This document shows, piece after piece, positions 21,494 through 33,612 of a stretch of 64,000 nucleotides of DNA. The position numbers and the translations under genes were made by a program. Under the pieces are notes generated by a model. It saw nothing but the letters and a program-made list of their open reading frames with translations. It had not been told where the DNA came from and did no database searches. How positions within the stretch are numbered: position 1 is the stretch's first letter; the number at the start of each line of letters is the position of its first letter. Source of the DNA: Teratosphaeria epicoccoides (lineage: Eukaryota > Ascomycota > Dothideomycetes > Mycosphaerellales > Teratosphaeriaceae); NCBI GenBank assembly GCA_021401465.1, contig JADDMT010000006.1:434001-498000 (forward strand), written 5' to 3'.

Positions 21494-22526
21494 ATGCTTG
21501 GAAACAGCAACAAATTCGATCTCAACATCGACATCCCTGACCTGTCTGGCAAAGTCTTCGTGGTAAAAGCGGCCAGCCCCGGCATTGGATGTGGCATTAC
21601 AGCTCATCTTCTTCAGCACACAATCCGGAAAGGATCTACCTTCTCGGCACAAAAGAAGAGCACATTGCAGCAGCTGAGAGAGGCTTGGAGAAGTGTGGCG
21701 ATGTCTCACGAGTCCCGCCCGTCCAGGTTGAGCTCAAAGACCTTCACGCCACCGATCAGGTGGCTCGCAGGCTGGCAAGCGAATTGACGAGGCTGGATGC
21801 CTTGGTTTTGAGTGCAGGCCTTGGTGTCGGCCCATACAGTGAGACAAAGGATGGCCTCGATAGCTACATGCAGGTCAATGCGTTTGGGCAACATCACCTC
21901 ATGATGCTGCTCTTACCAGTCTTGATCAAGACACCCGACAGCAGGGTGGTGATGCAGAGTTCGGCGTTTCACCGACTCGGTACCTCAAAGGTCCAATTCA
22001 ACGACCTCGCAGAAATTAATCAAGGTGAACAAATCCCACGAGCAAGTGAGCCTCACAATGCTGATGTAAAGCAACAGGTGTTGGAGCTGCGAACCTCGAA
22101 AACAGGACAAAGCTAGGCCAGGTCTGCCTCACACTGGCACTCGCTCGCCGTCAGGCTGAGGGTAAGCTCGGTCTCAGCCCTGGCAAGCCACCACATTTCA
22201 TCGCTGTGCATCTCGGGGGCGTCAACACCAACCAGCCGGAGCAAGCGAAGGAAGCCTATGGTACATTGGGCAAGATTGGCGTGGCGGCAGTCAGGCCTTT
22301 CATGAAGGACCCCATCAACGAGGACTGCAGACCTGCTCTGTTCGCTGCGACCATTCAGGATGTTGCGAAAGAGGGTCTCGACGGAGTATATGTGGTGCCT
22401 GATCGCAAGGTGACTGACGTGGCTGATCACGCGAAGGATGTGGAGCTGCAGGAGCGGTCTTGGAGGCTGACCGAGAGCACGTTGATTAGCAAGCTAGCAC
22501 GGGAGAAGGTGGAATATGCTATTTAG
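21494..22526 (+). pseudogene. SDR (retinol dehydrogenase-like) pseudogene
   Basis: This is a decayed short-chain dehydrogenase of the WW-oxidoreductase/retinol-dehydrogenase-like group. Pieces in order are LSGKVFVV near 21545, PERIYLLGTKEEH near 21630, DALVLSAGLG near 21800, NAFGQHHLMMLLLP near 21880, SRVVMQSSAFHR near 21945, KLGQVCLTLALARR near 22110 and HLGGVNTNQPEQAK near 22210. The last piece ends at the TAG at 22526. Two frameshifts break it. One near 21620 looks like a two-base CA insertion in a CACACA run; the other is near 22100. The cofactor motif TGGxxGIG is altered to KAASPGIG, which should weaken NAD(P) binding. The YxxxK region between the two halves is not convincingly present. 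Confidence 0.82.
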
Positions 22527-23670
22527 TGCGCTCAGGGTCACACCCAATGTTCGTGTCTGCGAGACGGTAGAGCCATGCGACAAGGGCTTGGCTGAAACTT
22601 AACTTTGAATGCCTCTCCGGCTTGTAGCAAAGGCAGTGTACGGTACCTTCCAGTCGCCGACCGGAGACCACGTGGCATAGAGATGGATGTGGCGTCAAGG
22701 GTCCCATGCTCACCTGCCAGCGCCTTATCTATGCCCAAACAAACAGGCGTTAGCAACAGTTCGGACATGACCGGTGCCCACGCCTAAGCGCCGCAATTGT
22801 CACGCTATTGGAACCGTGGGGGTGAGTCCAAAGGCATTTTCTGGCGTGAAATTTGAAAGATGGGCCTCCTGCATTTACGACACGAGCCTACACAATAATA
22901 CACACGCCGAGCCTCCCAGCTGTCGGAGTACGGCACCTTTTGCTACGGCAGGAACAGCACAGCCCATCCTTTGATCCACTGCAATCGCCATACATCCTAC
23001 AGTCTTTACTCCTCCCCTTGTCAGCATTAAGTATACTCGTACGCTTCGTTACATCGTGCGGCTGCCTATCCACAGCCTGTTCTACAACTCCTCGCTGTTC
23101 CGGCCACCTGCCACGCGGGTATCCAAGTAGTTGCCTGCGTTGTGGTCGTGTTCATGAATTTCTGGACGTGCTCGCGCCGTGCAAATGCCGCTCCGACTCC
23201 GTGACCAAAGGATGGTGTAATGTGTCTGTGATCTGTGTACGGAATAAGGACAGTCGGAATGCTGCATCGATTATAATATGCTGTGTGACATGCAAGGTCG
23301 TCTGGGTATCCTGGAATAATACATGAGCAGAAGCGAAGTCAATGCCTGCCATCGAGGTGCTTGAAGAGTTTCGGTCTCAGAACGCCAGCGGCCAGCGTGG
23401 GCGCATGAGTCGAGAGGAAATGCATTGGCGAGATGAAAGCACTTTTGTCCGCCTGTCGGCCGTCGGTAATGGTACGAGTGTCTGTGGTCTTCGTCGTTGT
23501 CTGGGTCTCAGTTCTCTGTGTACTGCTCGTCTCAACTGTAGCCGGCTGGGAGGTCTGGAAAGTATCCGCGGCTGGATGGGAAGCCTACGCAACAACGAGG
23601 TCAGCAACATCGGCCTGAGCAGCAGCATAGACATGAGGAAGTGGCAAGCGCCGATGCAATGCCCAGTGCT
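22527..23670. other. Intergenic, 1.1 kb, no gene recognised
   Basis: This is the 3' flank of the Ndt80-type gene plus non-coding-looking sequence. Only short shadow frames are present, and no repeat or RNA gene was recognised. Confidence 0.4.
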
Positions 23671-26479
23671 TCACGTACCTTCGAAGCGGCCACAGCCGCC
23701 GTTCTGCCATTGTGCGCCAGGGACAGCATCCGCATATTCGGCCTTGACTGCGTACTGTCGTGGCTCGGTGGAGTAGCGCGCAGTGCTCTCGACCTTGGCA
23801 AGTGGGGGTAGGATCTGTTGTGGAACGTCCTCATAGATGGACGCCGGGAAGTACTGATAGCCTTCGTAGTCTTGTATTCCGGCTCTTTCTGCGTCGGACA
23901 TTATGGCATCAACTGGACGGTCGGTATCTGCGCCACCTTCGTCTGCGCTCTCAGGACTGCTCTCCGACCCGTCTGAGCCTGGATGCATTCCGTAGTGACT
24001 TCGGTAGCCCCCAGTGCCGCCAAGACTGCCACCATACCCGCCGTTGGAGCTTCTGAAGCCCCCTGCATTCGTATTCAGGTATGCAGCTGCCGATGTGCTG
24101 TAACCGGGACCTCCACTGGCACTACCTCTGCTACCTTGACCGTTTTGACCCTCGTTCTGATAATGGCTAGGTGACCGACCGCGGACAACGATCTTCTCGC
24201 TGACTCGCTGCGCCACCTTCACCCAAGTTGGATTATCGTTCTCGGCCTTTCGAACATCAGCAAAGAGTTCCACAATGAGGTGAAAGTATTGCTGCGACGC
24301 TCGTCGCTTGCCGTTGTTGGCTGTCGCTTGCTTGAATTGGACGCGCTCGAAGGTATGGTTGGTTTGATGACCGGGCATCGACATGGAACCGGCAGCAGAG
24401 TAGCCGCCATACTGAGAAGACATTGCAGAGCTTGGTAGACTGGAGGAACTGGCGCTGTCTTCTCCGTGATTCTGCAAGGGAAGATATGGGCCGGGCGTGT
24501 GACCAGTTTGATGGTAGGTACCCATGGGCACAGTGTAAATGCCATGAGGCGATACTGTGTGCTCGCCACGGCCTGAGGACGGGGTGGGTGCCACCTTGGT
24601 AACATCGATCTTTGTCTTGGGTCCAGCATCTCGTTTCGGTGTGTGCTGTATGAGTTCAATGTTCTTTCCACTTGAGCCATCCACGGCAGCAGATAGCCGC
24701 ATGCCCATCGCCTGGATCTGCTCCTGCGTGCTACTATTGTTGCGCTTAATGTACATACGGCCATTGTTGATGTTGGGCTGCAGCTGAAAATGGCAATTAA
24801 CTGAAAAGTAATTTCTCCGGTAGCAAGTCCACTTGTTGTCAACCGTGGAGAGGAAGAAACCTTTCTCTACCTTGGCAACGATCTCGGGAGTGACTTGCTG
24901 ACCTTCACAGGTCATTTCCATCAAGACTTCCAGATTTGGCCAGGGGAAGCCAATGGACTCGTTTGGCGATGGTCCATAGCCAGGCGTGGTGGACGCCATG
25001 TGTGATCCGTAATGCGGGTAGACAGGAGACGGCGGCACACCCGCGAACGAGCTTCGTGGCGTATCTGGATAGCTGCCGAAGCCAGGATGAACAGCCGATG
25101 GTAGCTGGCTTCGAGCTAGGAAGGGCGTTGCGTTTGTCGCATACGCCTCACGATCGGCAAGTCCAGGTGTGGTTACGGAGTCAGATCTGGTAGGTGGCGG
25201 TAGCATACACGAGTTGGACCCGTTGTCTCTGTCAATCGCACATTAGTATAGACTGCAGCCAGTGATAGTGACTCCTACGTCACACAGGAGGGTACCGTGA
25301 CATACATGGATGGCACACGCGCACTAGCATAAGAACCTGTTACGAACGACTGGGGAAGTTGCACAGTCGCAGGAATGCTTGAAATCGCTGTGTAATGAGC
25401 GCCCGGGTAGTTTGCACCGTTTGTGTACAGTGAGGACGCTGCTGAGGAAGGACTGGTCGAGATCGAGCCCGAGCTTGACTCTGTGAAATGATTTGTTGCC
25501 TGGTAGGTGGTACTGCTGTAGCTTCGTCAGCTTTTGCTTTCCAATATGCCATGAGCAGAAGTAGCTATGTAATTGCCGGGTCGGCGTCGTGGCTGATAGG
25601 TGGCTGCTGGCGATTGCCGCGTCACAGCTTGGACTGCTCAAGACGCATAAGGCTCCTACGCAGCTGAAGCCACATCGGTCGGGTCACCCAAGGCCTTTGT
25701 TCGGATCGGGGAGGCCAGGAAAGCTGTGCCCACGCTGCAGCTCAGCTGCATGAGCGAGCGCTTGCTGACCGAGGTCCTCACGGCCACGATGCATGCCGAC
25801 GCAACAATCGGCCCGGAGGTGATGACAGGCAGCGTAGCTTCTCAACGAGCCAATAAAGCAACCAGTACGTACCTGCTGGAATCTGGCGCCACACCACGGT
25901 CAGGCACGAACCGTGCTCCGTGCGAATGACTAGGAATCGTGTAGTTGTACGTGCTCGACGGTTGTGGTTGTTGTAGGGAGACGCCTTGCCGTCGATCGTC
26001 CACAGCGCCGCCAACTGTGTACGAGTGCTGTGTTTGTCCGCCATACTGATCATTGTAGTCTTGCTCTGATGTAATCTGGTAATCGGCACCAGGCAATGGT
26101 AGCTGATGATGGAGCACCCCTGTGCATTAAATCGTCAGTCCATGATTGTGAGCTGCATAAGTCAATCAGCGGATTGGATGCACGGCGAGAACACGATGCG
26201 CGCCCGTGGGAACATTTCTCGCGATGCCTTAATTGATTGTATTGACCGATGCGATCGCTGCGTCCGACGTCACACTGCACATAAGTATGCGTGCGCGCAT
26301 CAACCAGCTCAGGCGTCACTCTGATATCTCGTCGGATGATCCGCAAACCCGGAATGCATGCAAATGGTATGGATTGCGGTGTTTCTGGGTCATCAAGATC
26401 CAACCAAAGTGTTGCCGAATGGTGTGCAAATGTCGGCTGCATCTGCTAGGGTCGTAATATCAAGCTTACCTTGGTCCAT
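23671..26479 (-). CDS. Ndt80/PhoG-family transcription factor (VIB-1/XprG-like)
   Basis: A p53-like Ndt80/PhoG DNA-binding protein. Relatives control meiosis (Ndt80) or, in filamentous fungi, extracellular proteases, starvation response and heterokaryon-incompatibility death (XprG, VIB-1). The model has four exons: 26470-26479, 25873-26119, 25306-25515 and 23671-25228. The introns are 350, 357 and 77 nt; phases agree across all joins and give 674 residues. The first 160 residues or so are Q/S/T/Y-rich and disordered. The DNA-binding domain holds GFFLSTVDNKWTCYRRNYFSVNCHF, then FERVQFKQATANNGKRRASQQYFHLIVELFADV and VKVAQRVSEKIVVRGRSPSHY. The C-terminus is G/S/Y-rich with an acidic patch. The start is uncertain: the first exon's frame stays open back to an ATG at 26701. 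The two 350-nt introns are long for this window. Confidence 0.85.
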
Positions 26480-29400
26480 CGCCAGAACTGAGGCCATATG
26501 TTCGACTGGACAGGACAATTCCTTCAGCCTGGGAATGTCAACGTGCCCGGAGACCTGCAGTTGCAAGCCGCAGAGCTCCTTTTCTTTCGGGCAGCCGTGG
26601 GCGCAATTCCCAGTACCACTCGAAGCACTCTCGTCTTGCAATGCTGGGTACGGTAAATTGCTTTGGCGAAGATGATCGCGATTGGTCGAAGCCAAGCTCA
26701 AGGATATACCGGTCTCGGGCCGTGTAGGAGCTCGTCACCTCAGTGGCGGATTCGAGCCGCGAGAGTTTTGTAGTGGAGATCAAGCGCTCTTTTCCGCAGC
26801 GACCGAACTGATTCGCAAGGATGTTCACACAAGCAAAAACGACCGCACTTGCTGGTGTTGGAGGCGGGAGGCGGTTGCCGCGAAGTTGCGCAATGCGGCT
26901 CTTTGGAGGTCCAAGGTCCTGCAAATCGAGTGTCAGTAGAGAAGCTAACAGTCCACAAAGGCTGAAGCACTGAAAGGCGCAAGGTCGTTGCGTTGGGCGA
27001 TGTTGATCGGGTTTGCGACCTGTCGCATCCTTATCCTGCGACATCCGGAGCTTGATAGAGCTGCAGAAAGGGCGCCAGGCGTAGCTTGGCAGAAGCGATC
27101 TGGGAGACTCACCTGCGGTGATATCAGCAATCTGGCTGGTGAAAGCTCTTCGAGTTCAGGACTTGGGCTTCCGACAGTGCTGTATCGGACAATCCAAACG
27201 AGAGGGCAGGCTTCGGGTCATCTAAGACGACAATAATGAGAGCCAGAACAGAACCGCTGGAGTACGTTGGTCGACTTTGGCAATCGCTACTTCAACGGTC
27301 CTCGCGACAGCGCCCAAGTCTGGTAAAGTTGAATGACAACACCAGTGGCTGATCGTGAAGGTCAAGTGAGTGGCGAATCAAAGGGCGGCGCGAGCGGGCA
27401 GTTGTTTGTGTACCGGCAGGATGAAGGCTGATGAAGTACAAGTGAGGGAACGGTTGCCCGCAATAACAGCGAGATGACAATGAGATTGCAGGTGACAGGT
27501 AGGGGTAGCCGGCCTACGTTGTCTTCTTCTAACAGCCGTCATCGCCGAAGACCCCAGAGCAGCGACGACTACCTCAGGCTTGCTTTCGTTACCAGCTCTC
27601 TGGGTCAAGTTAGCCTCGAAAAGTGATCGTATGCTAGGAGCTCAGACCACTGCCTCTTCAGCACCAGGGTAGCAGTGGGAAGCTGCATACTAGCCTGCTC
27701 GCAAAACGCGGTCTATCTATAACCCGCAACGCAAGGGAGGATCTAGTTCGCCCCATCACTCACGTTCATCGCCAGTCAACCTGTCGTGCCTTACTCCGGA
27801 TCAAGTGAGCTGTCTGCAGAGTGCTGCAGTCAACGACTTTACTTAATCGCCGTCTTGGATAGCCATTTCATCCACGACGGCGCTTCGGCATTAGAGCTCA
27901 TCACAATTTGCAGGCACCTACGGAGCACTGCTTCCCAGACCCTCGATCTCACGCAGGCCCTGGGCGTGCGCGACTGATCGAACCAGGCTTTCTCCACTTT
28001 GACTGCTGCGTATGATCGTCGTCATGGATGCATTGGATACGCTCCAACGATCCTGCAGGCCAACGACCTACCAGACACATGCCCTGGTGCCTCAGCCGAC
28101 CGGGCCGGAACCCGATGCGATACTGTGCAGGATCTCGCGAGGCTAGTCTGTAGGTCCCAAGAATGTGGCCATTCGATTCGAAGAAGGAATCAACAGATCA
28201 CAATGCTCCACGGCCTTTGCTGCGCGGCGCCTGCAGTAGGTCACGCGAAACGCTGACAGTTCGAGGCGTCCGAACCGTCCATAGCCAGGATTCTGCCGGT
28301 AGCCACATTGCGCAATACGTGTAACATGTGCGTTCTCGAGCCTCGAGTCTAACAATGGGGTGGCATTTCCCATTTCGTCGCCCCATCCCGGCCCAAGAAT
28401 AGCCTCCCCTCCGTTATATCGTGCCCACCGCTGAGTCGGTAGTCTCTCTTCGTCGTGTCGCGCAGCTGGTGCACATCCCTTTGACGACTGACGACCCTGT
28501 CAGCCACCATGCGCCTCCGCCGGGTTGACTCTTGAATCTCCCGGTGGAGATGTGGGTAACGTCGACCGAGTAAGATGCCTGTTATGCTCGGACCCCGAGG
28601 CCCGTGCACGTTTGCCCGTCTGCCCGTCTGCCGAGATGCGGATCACGCGAAACAGGAAGCAAAAACAATCAATCACCTCTCAGTTTTCGTCTGATTGACA
28701 CCCGTGTCCTTCGGCGAGGGCGAAATCTCTCTACGTCAGAAAACTGCTCGGTGGCATCATCACGAAGGTTCCTAACAGTGCAAACAGCGGCTCCCGGAGA
28801 AGCGCAAATTCCCCCCGATGACTCTCCAATTTCGCCTGGCCAGTGATTGGGTACCGGGCGGCTGCGTGCGAGTACTGCCGTAGCACTCGTCTCTTTGTTC
28901 ACGAGACTGCTAGGACATGAACAAGAGATAACACATACCGTCAAAATGGGGTAATCCACCAGGACCGCGAGTCCGCGCCGTGCGCTGGATACACTTAGAG
29001 GCGCTAAGAAGTGTCTCATTCGTTGTTTTCTAGAAGATAAATGGACTGGCACCGGCCGCCCGCAGGACTACGTTGGCACACCAGGTACGACGGTCACCGC
29101 CACTCTGGCCCCACTGCGGCCGAGTGAAATAGGTCAACCTGTCTGCTGCACGTGATGCTGGTGATCCAACAGACGGGATATGCGACCCGGCAGCGAATAT
29201 TGGTTCACAGTCAGCGCCTATCCCTGAAACACGCCATCTCAACGTTCTGTAGTCGCAAGTCTTGCGAGGTCGTCAGCCGCTGCTGCCAACAAGTCTGCCG
29301 AGTCCATCGATAGCCGTACCGAGATCCTTGTGAATTGAGAGAAGGCTGAGGACCAATTCAATAGCTGCACAGCGACGTCCAGATTTTGTCACTCGCACGC

Positions 29401-31714
29401 GCAGGGCAACATGAAACCTGCCTGTCCCAGCCCGACATTCCCACTCTGTGGCAGCCGTCAATCCCCAGTGATTTACAGCACGACGATGTGGAGGGCCCAC
29501 GTCTTGCGCAACGAACAAATATTAGGGGCGCATGCTGTGATATGTATACCTCCAGTTACCTTCTTCTGTGTTGCGGGACAATTTGTCAAAGAGGTGCGCT
29601 GATCGTCGAAAGTCGGACAGCCATCACAGTGAGCGATAGCTTCTTGATCACACCCGATCGCGACGATGCAAGAACGCGAGACGCGCCCAGAATCCTGCTT
29701 GCAATAGCCTCGGAAACGCCAGCCTTTCGCTCACCGGAAGACAGCATGTGCAGCACGACGGGAGCCTTTGGCTGTTCAAGCGACGAAGCTGTTACCAAGC
29801 ATGAATGCTAACAGCACGTGCTGTTCTTCAAGAGCACGTTCGCAGGACATGAATGGCTCAGCTGTGCGAACGGATGGTCTGTGCAAGAACCACAGATGAC
29901 TTGCGCCACCCTCCGCCAGCACTTGGCGCATGGCGAGACTGGCAGCTCGGCGGTATTCGCAGCAAACGTAACTCGCTCGGGCAATCAAAGAGCGAATCGT
30001 GTCGAAGGGCCTGCTTCTGATCACAGCATGCGATTGTACTACCGGGTTGAGAGTACCAGGGCGTTTTTCTGGTCGAGACCAGCATAGCCAGGAGCACGCA
30101 CCGGGTGTTTGCTCCATTGTCAGTCTCCGGGCTCGGATCTTGCTCGAGCAGCTCTCGCGTCGCCTGTTCTCCGCCACTTGAAACAGCCGCACGTTATCTA
30201 TCAATATCGCTTTGGATGGCGTTTCTGAGCAAGCTCAGAAGGCGCCGTCTAGAACGCGGCAGAGCCCTTTTGCATTGCAACGTTGCTCAGCCGCGCCTGT
30301 CGTGATCGTTACGCGCCCGGGTTCCTGGGTCGTCATCACTAAGAAGGAAATGCAGATGACAGCGCCGACCGATCACACAGTCAGCGCCCGAGACCACATC
30401 ACGTATTGTACCAGCACTGAGACCGACTGTTGATGTGTATGTACAAAGTCTAGGCCTTCACGCGGCGGATCAAGACCGCAACGATTCTATTTCTGAATCA
30501 AGCCCAGGACTCCGTTTCAGACTCGACCAGCTGCTGTCAAGTGCTAGCGACTGTAGTCTGGATTCTAGTGTACATCAAGTTGCTAGACTGTCGCTGCTTG
30601 GTCGCTGCCAAGTTCTGCTTTTTCCTAGTGTTGTCATTGCGTAAGGTGGCAAGAAGTCTAGACCAGCACTCGCAACGCTTGCGTCACGCAAAATCAAGAA
30701 GGCGTAGTAGCGCAAAGCATTAAGCAGGCGCCTGCATCTTCCACTGTCTTCTTTACGATTCGTCGCTGGAGCCTGCTGCAATTCAAGACTATCGATGGAG
30801 AGCTAACCACTTCGAGACTCAAGAGCATCAGCATCAGGGCACCTTCAGGATCGTCAACCCAACATCCGATCAGCCACGGAATCGTCTAGTCTAGGATCCT
30901 AATCTGACGCGATGCAAGCATCATGATGCCAGCTGCGATGCCAGTCGTCCGCCAAGTCATGATGAAGCATTTGGTGCAGGGGAATCTTGTTTGCTTCGGT
31001 CTGACATCAAAGATCACCAGAACTGGTGGCAAGCTTGCCGGGACGCCGGGACCAGAGGTCCAATTTCAGGCGTGGCAATGAGCTTGGTCAGGTAGCGGTG
31101 CGAGGTTACAAAACGTGAAGAGCTAGTTCTTCACTAGTGCCATCGGCCGCTCTAGGTCCAGTGATGCTATCCACCGTCGGTCTTGTGGTCGGAGGACGCA
31201 GCTCTTGATATCAGGGGTCGGAGAATTGGCAACACATACCGTCTGAGCCTCAGAAGGACTTCGAGGCTTTGATCTCTTCTCCTTCATGCACTTGCTGGTC
31301 TTGAGGTGGCGAGCTCAGCAGCGCTCGATCAAACCTCACAAGCAGCTTATAAATGTCTGAAGAAAATGCTGATAGAGGTCTCACATGCAATGAGGTACAC
31401 TTATCCTCGTATACCTCACATTTGTTTCTCCTGCAGTGTACTTCTATAAGCTCTGAAAATTTCTGAGTTTCTGACACGTTCTATCAGGGAGAAATGCTAC
31501 AAGTACAAGTATTTTCCCTCTGTTAGATATTCAAGAATCAAGAGGTATATGGATTTTCTAATATAGGAAGATGTATGTTTCGACCGCCAAGAGTCGGTGA
31601 AATGTTATTCCATTCCAGTGCCCATGCATGTGATGTGTCAATTGAAATATGGATTCATGTTGCATGCGCACGCAAGAGACTTAAGGAATATTATCACCTA
31701 CCAGTGAGCGCAAC
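26480..31714. other. Gene-poor region of about 5.2 kb
   Basis: This stretch lies between the 5' ends of two divergent genes, the Ndt80-type factor and RRP8. No frame longer than about 170 codons exists, and none resembles a protein family. I saw no transposase, reverse transcriptase, long terminal repeat, inverted repeat or tRNA. The last part (31480-31650) is visibly AT-richer. A short tandem of the word TGCCCGTC lies near 28612-28632. It could hold the long promoter and leader of the transcription factor gene, small untranslated RNAs, or eroded sequence. Confidence 0.45.
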
Positions 31715-33262
31715 ATGTTCGCTGTCAAAGGATGGTCCATAGATGCTGCAGCGCTGAAGCCACAAACTGAGCCATTCAAAGCTCCAAAGACTTTGTCTCA
31801 GGATGGTGAGCAGAAACAGGGTAAAAAAAGGAAGAGAGGCGAGGGCAAGCAGGATCGAAATGGCGATGTTGGCAAGCTGTGGGATATGCATATAGAGGGC
31901 AGGCAGCCGGCCAAAGATGGATTACCAAAGAAGGAGCGTAAAAGGCAGAAGCATGAGAAGAAGATGGAGAAGCGGTCCCTGAAGAACGCGAACAATGAAC
32001 CTCTTGGTGAGCGGAGGACTGAGGGAGATGCCCAGCCTGCTGCAGCGAATGCCAAGGATACCGCGCCCGTACAGCCTGCAAAGAAGGACCAGAAACGCAA
32101 GAAGACGCAAGATGAGTTGCAGGTATCGGTGGGCGCAACAGCGAAGCAGGTCGCAAAAACAGCCGCTCAACCAGTTCCTCCACTGCCAGCTACCGCTAAG
32201 CTCACGCCGATGCAGTATGCTATGCGTCAGAAACTAATTTCCGCTCGGTTCAGACATTTAAATGAGACATTGTACACCGCCCCTTCAGTACAGGCATTGG
32301 AGCTTTTTGACCAGAACCCGGATATGTTTGAGGACTATCATGCAGGGTTCCGGCAGCAAGTCACTACCTGGCCCGAGAATCCAGTCGACAACTTGCTTGC
32401 CATGATACGTAACAGAGGCACAGTCAAGCCTCCAAAGTTCTTGAAAGATAAGAAAGGCAAAGCGCTTGCGCCGACCGAGACGAAAGCTGGTGCTGTTGCA
32501 GGTCTTCCGAGAACGCACGGCACAGCGATAATTGCAGACCTTGGTTGTGGTGACGCCCGCATTGCGCAAACGCTCAAAGATTCGGGCGATACATCAAGTC
32601 TCAACCTCAAGATCCACTCCTTTGACCTGCATTCTCCATCGCCACTGGTCACCAAGGCAGACATCTCGAATGTCCCACTGCCAGACGGCTCCGTGGACGT
32701 CGCTATCTTCTGCCTTGCGCTCATGGGCACGAATTGGATAAGCTTTATTGAAGAGGCATATCGAGTCCTGCACTGGAAAGGCGAACTGTGGGTTGCGGAG
32801 ATCAAGTCACGATTCGGACGTGTAGGCAAGAGAGGCAAGCCGGTGGAGCATAGTGTGGGCGGTAAGAAGAAGCAGGCGGCTTTCAAGAAAGCGCAGGAGG
32901 CGAAGGAGAAGGAGATTGCTGCTGTCGATGAGCAGACTGCTTTGCGCACTGAGGTTGACGGCGTAGAGACGCAGCAGGTCGAGACTGACGTTTCTGCCTT
33001 TGTGGATGTCCTGCGGAGACGAGGCTTCTTGTTGAAAGATGGAGAGAAGAGTGTCGATTTGGGGAACAAAATGTTTGTCAAGATGGAGTTTGTCAAGGCC
33101 GCGGCTCCGACGATGGGCAAGGGCAAGCCGAAGGAAGATGCTGACGAAGGTGGTGGCGTGAAGCCTAAGCAGAAGCGATTCGTGGAGCAGGCTGATGATG
33201 TTGAGGTCGATTCGGACGATGAGGCAAAGACTTTGAAGCCATGTCTGTACAAGATCAGGTAA
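31715..33262 (+). CDS. RRP8: Ribosomal RNA-processing protein 8 (25S rRNA m1A methyltransferase)
   Basis: A 515-residue nucleolar SAM-dependent methyltransferase. Yeast Rrp8 makes m1A645 in 25S rRNA and assists early pre-rRNA cleavage. The first 165 residues are lysine-rich and disordered with several nuclear/nucleolar-type basic clusters (GKKRKRGEGK, KKERKRQKHEKK). The catalytic part starts at LTPMQYAMRQKLISARFRHLNE and includes DMFEDYHAGFRQQVTTWPENPVD, the SAM loop ADLGCGDARIA, the acidic VPLPDGSVDVAIFCLALMGTNW and LWVAEIKSRF. All are hallmarks of the family. Lys/Glu-rich insertions make it longer than yeast Rrp8 (392). A single exon; no defect was seen. Confidence 0.93.
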   Translation: MFAVKGWSIDAAALKPQTEPFKAPKTLSQDGEQKQGKKRKRGEGKQDRNGDVGKLWDMHIEGRQPAKDGLPKKERKRQKHEKKMEKRSLKNANNEPLGERRTEGDAQPAAANAKDTAPVQPAKKDQKRKKTQDELQVSVGATAKQVAKTAAQPVPPLPATAKLTPMQYAMRQKLISARFRHLNETLYTAPSVQALELFDQNPDMFEDYHAGFRQQVTTWPENPVDNLLAMIRNRGTVKPPKFLKDKKGKALAPTETKAGAVAGLPRTHGTAIIADLGCGDARIAQTLKDSGDTSSLNLKIHSFDLHSPSPLVTKADISNVPLPDGSVDVAIFCLALMGTNWISFIEEAYRVLHWKGELWVAEIKSRFGRVGKRGKPVEHSVGGKKKQAAFKKAQEAKEKEIAAVDEQTALRTEVDGVETQQVETDVSAFVDVLRRRGFLLKDGEKSVDLGNKMFVKMEFVKAAAPTMGKGKPKEDADEGGGVKPKQKRFVEQADDVEVDSDDEAKTLKPCLYKIR

Positions 33263-33612
33263 CTACAGTCGAGCAAGAGGTAGGTAGAGCTGTCTAGCTT
33301 GTATTTACAGGTTGATTGCTCGATTGCTGCTGCTGGCTGTATATCCCCGGAACCCTCCTCGTGATTCCTGACCCGCTTATACCATACCAATATACAGGCA
33401 TCCAGCTAGCCCGAGACCACTGTTACCCCGACCATCCTCACGCAGCATTCTGCTCACTCGCCCGGTCTCTCATGGGTGAGACTACAAACTACCCAACACC
33501 TTCGGCACCAGCTCCGGCCTCGGGCTCGCCCACTTTCCGTAACCAAGCTCAAAGTCCCTCACACTCAGCCTCCTCCCACCCAATCTACTCAGCATCCGTG
33601 CCCCTGAAGACC
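33263..33612. other. Intergenic
   Basis: This is the 3' flank of RRP8 facing a doubtful minus-strand reading frame. No feature was recognised. Confidence 0.4.

Noticed and set aside
26740..26770. TPsiC-like word GGATTCGAGCC, considered as a tRNA
   Set aside because: No matching acceptor stem, D-arm or anticodon arm could be placed around it.
32338..33390. 350-codon minus-strand frame opposite RRP8
   Set aside because: Antisense of lysine/glutamate-rich coding sequence, which yields Ser/Phe/Leu-rich nonsense; RRP8 is certain.
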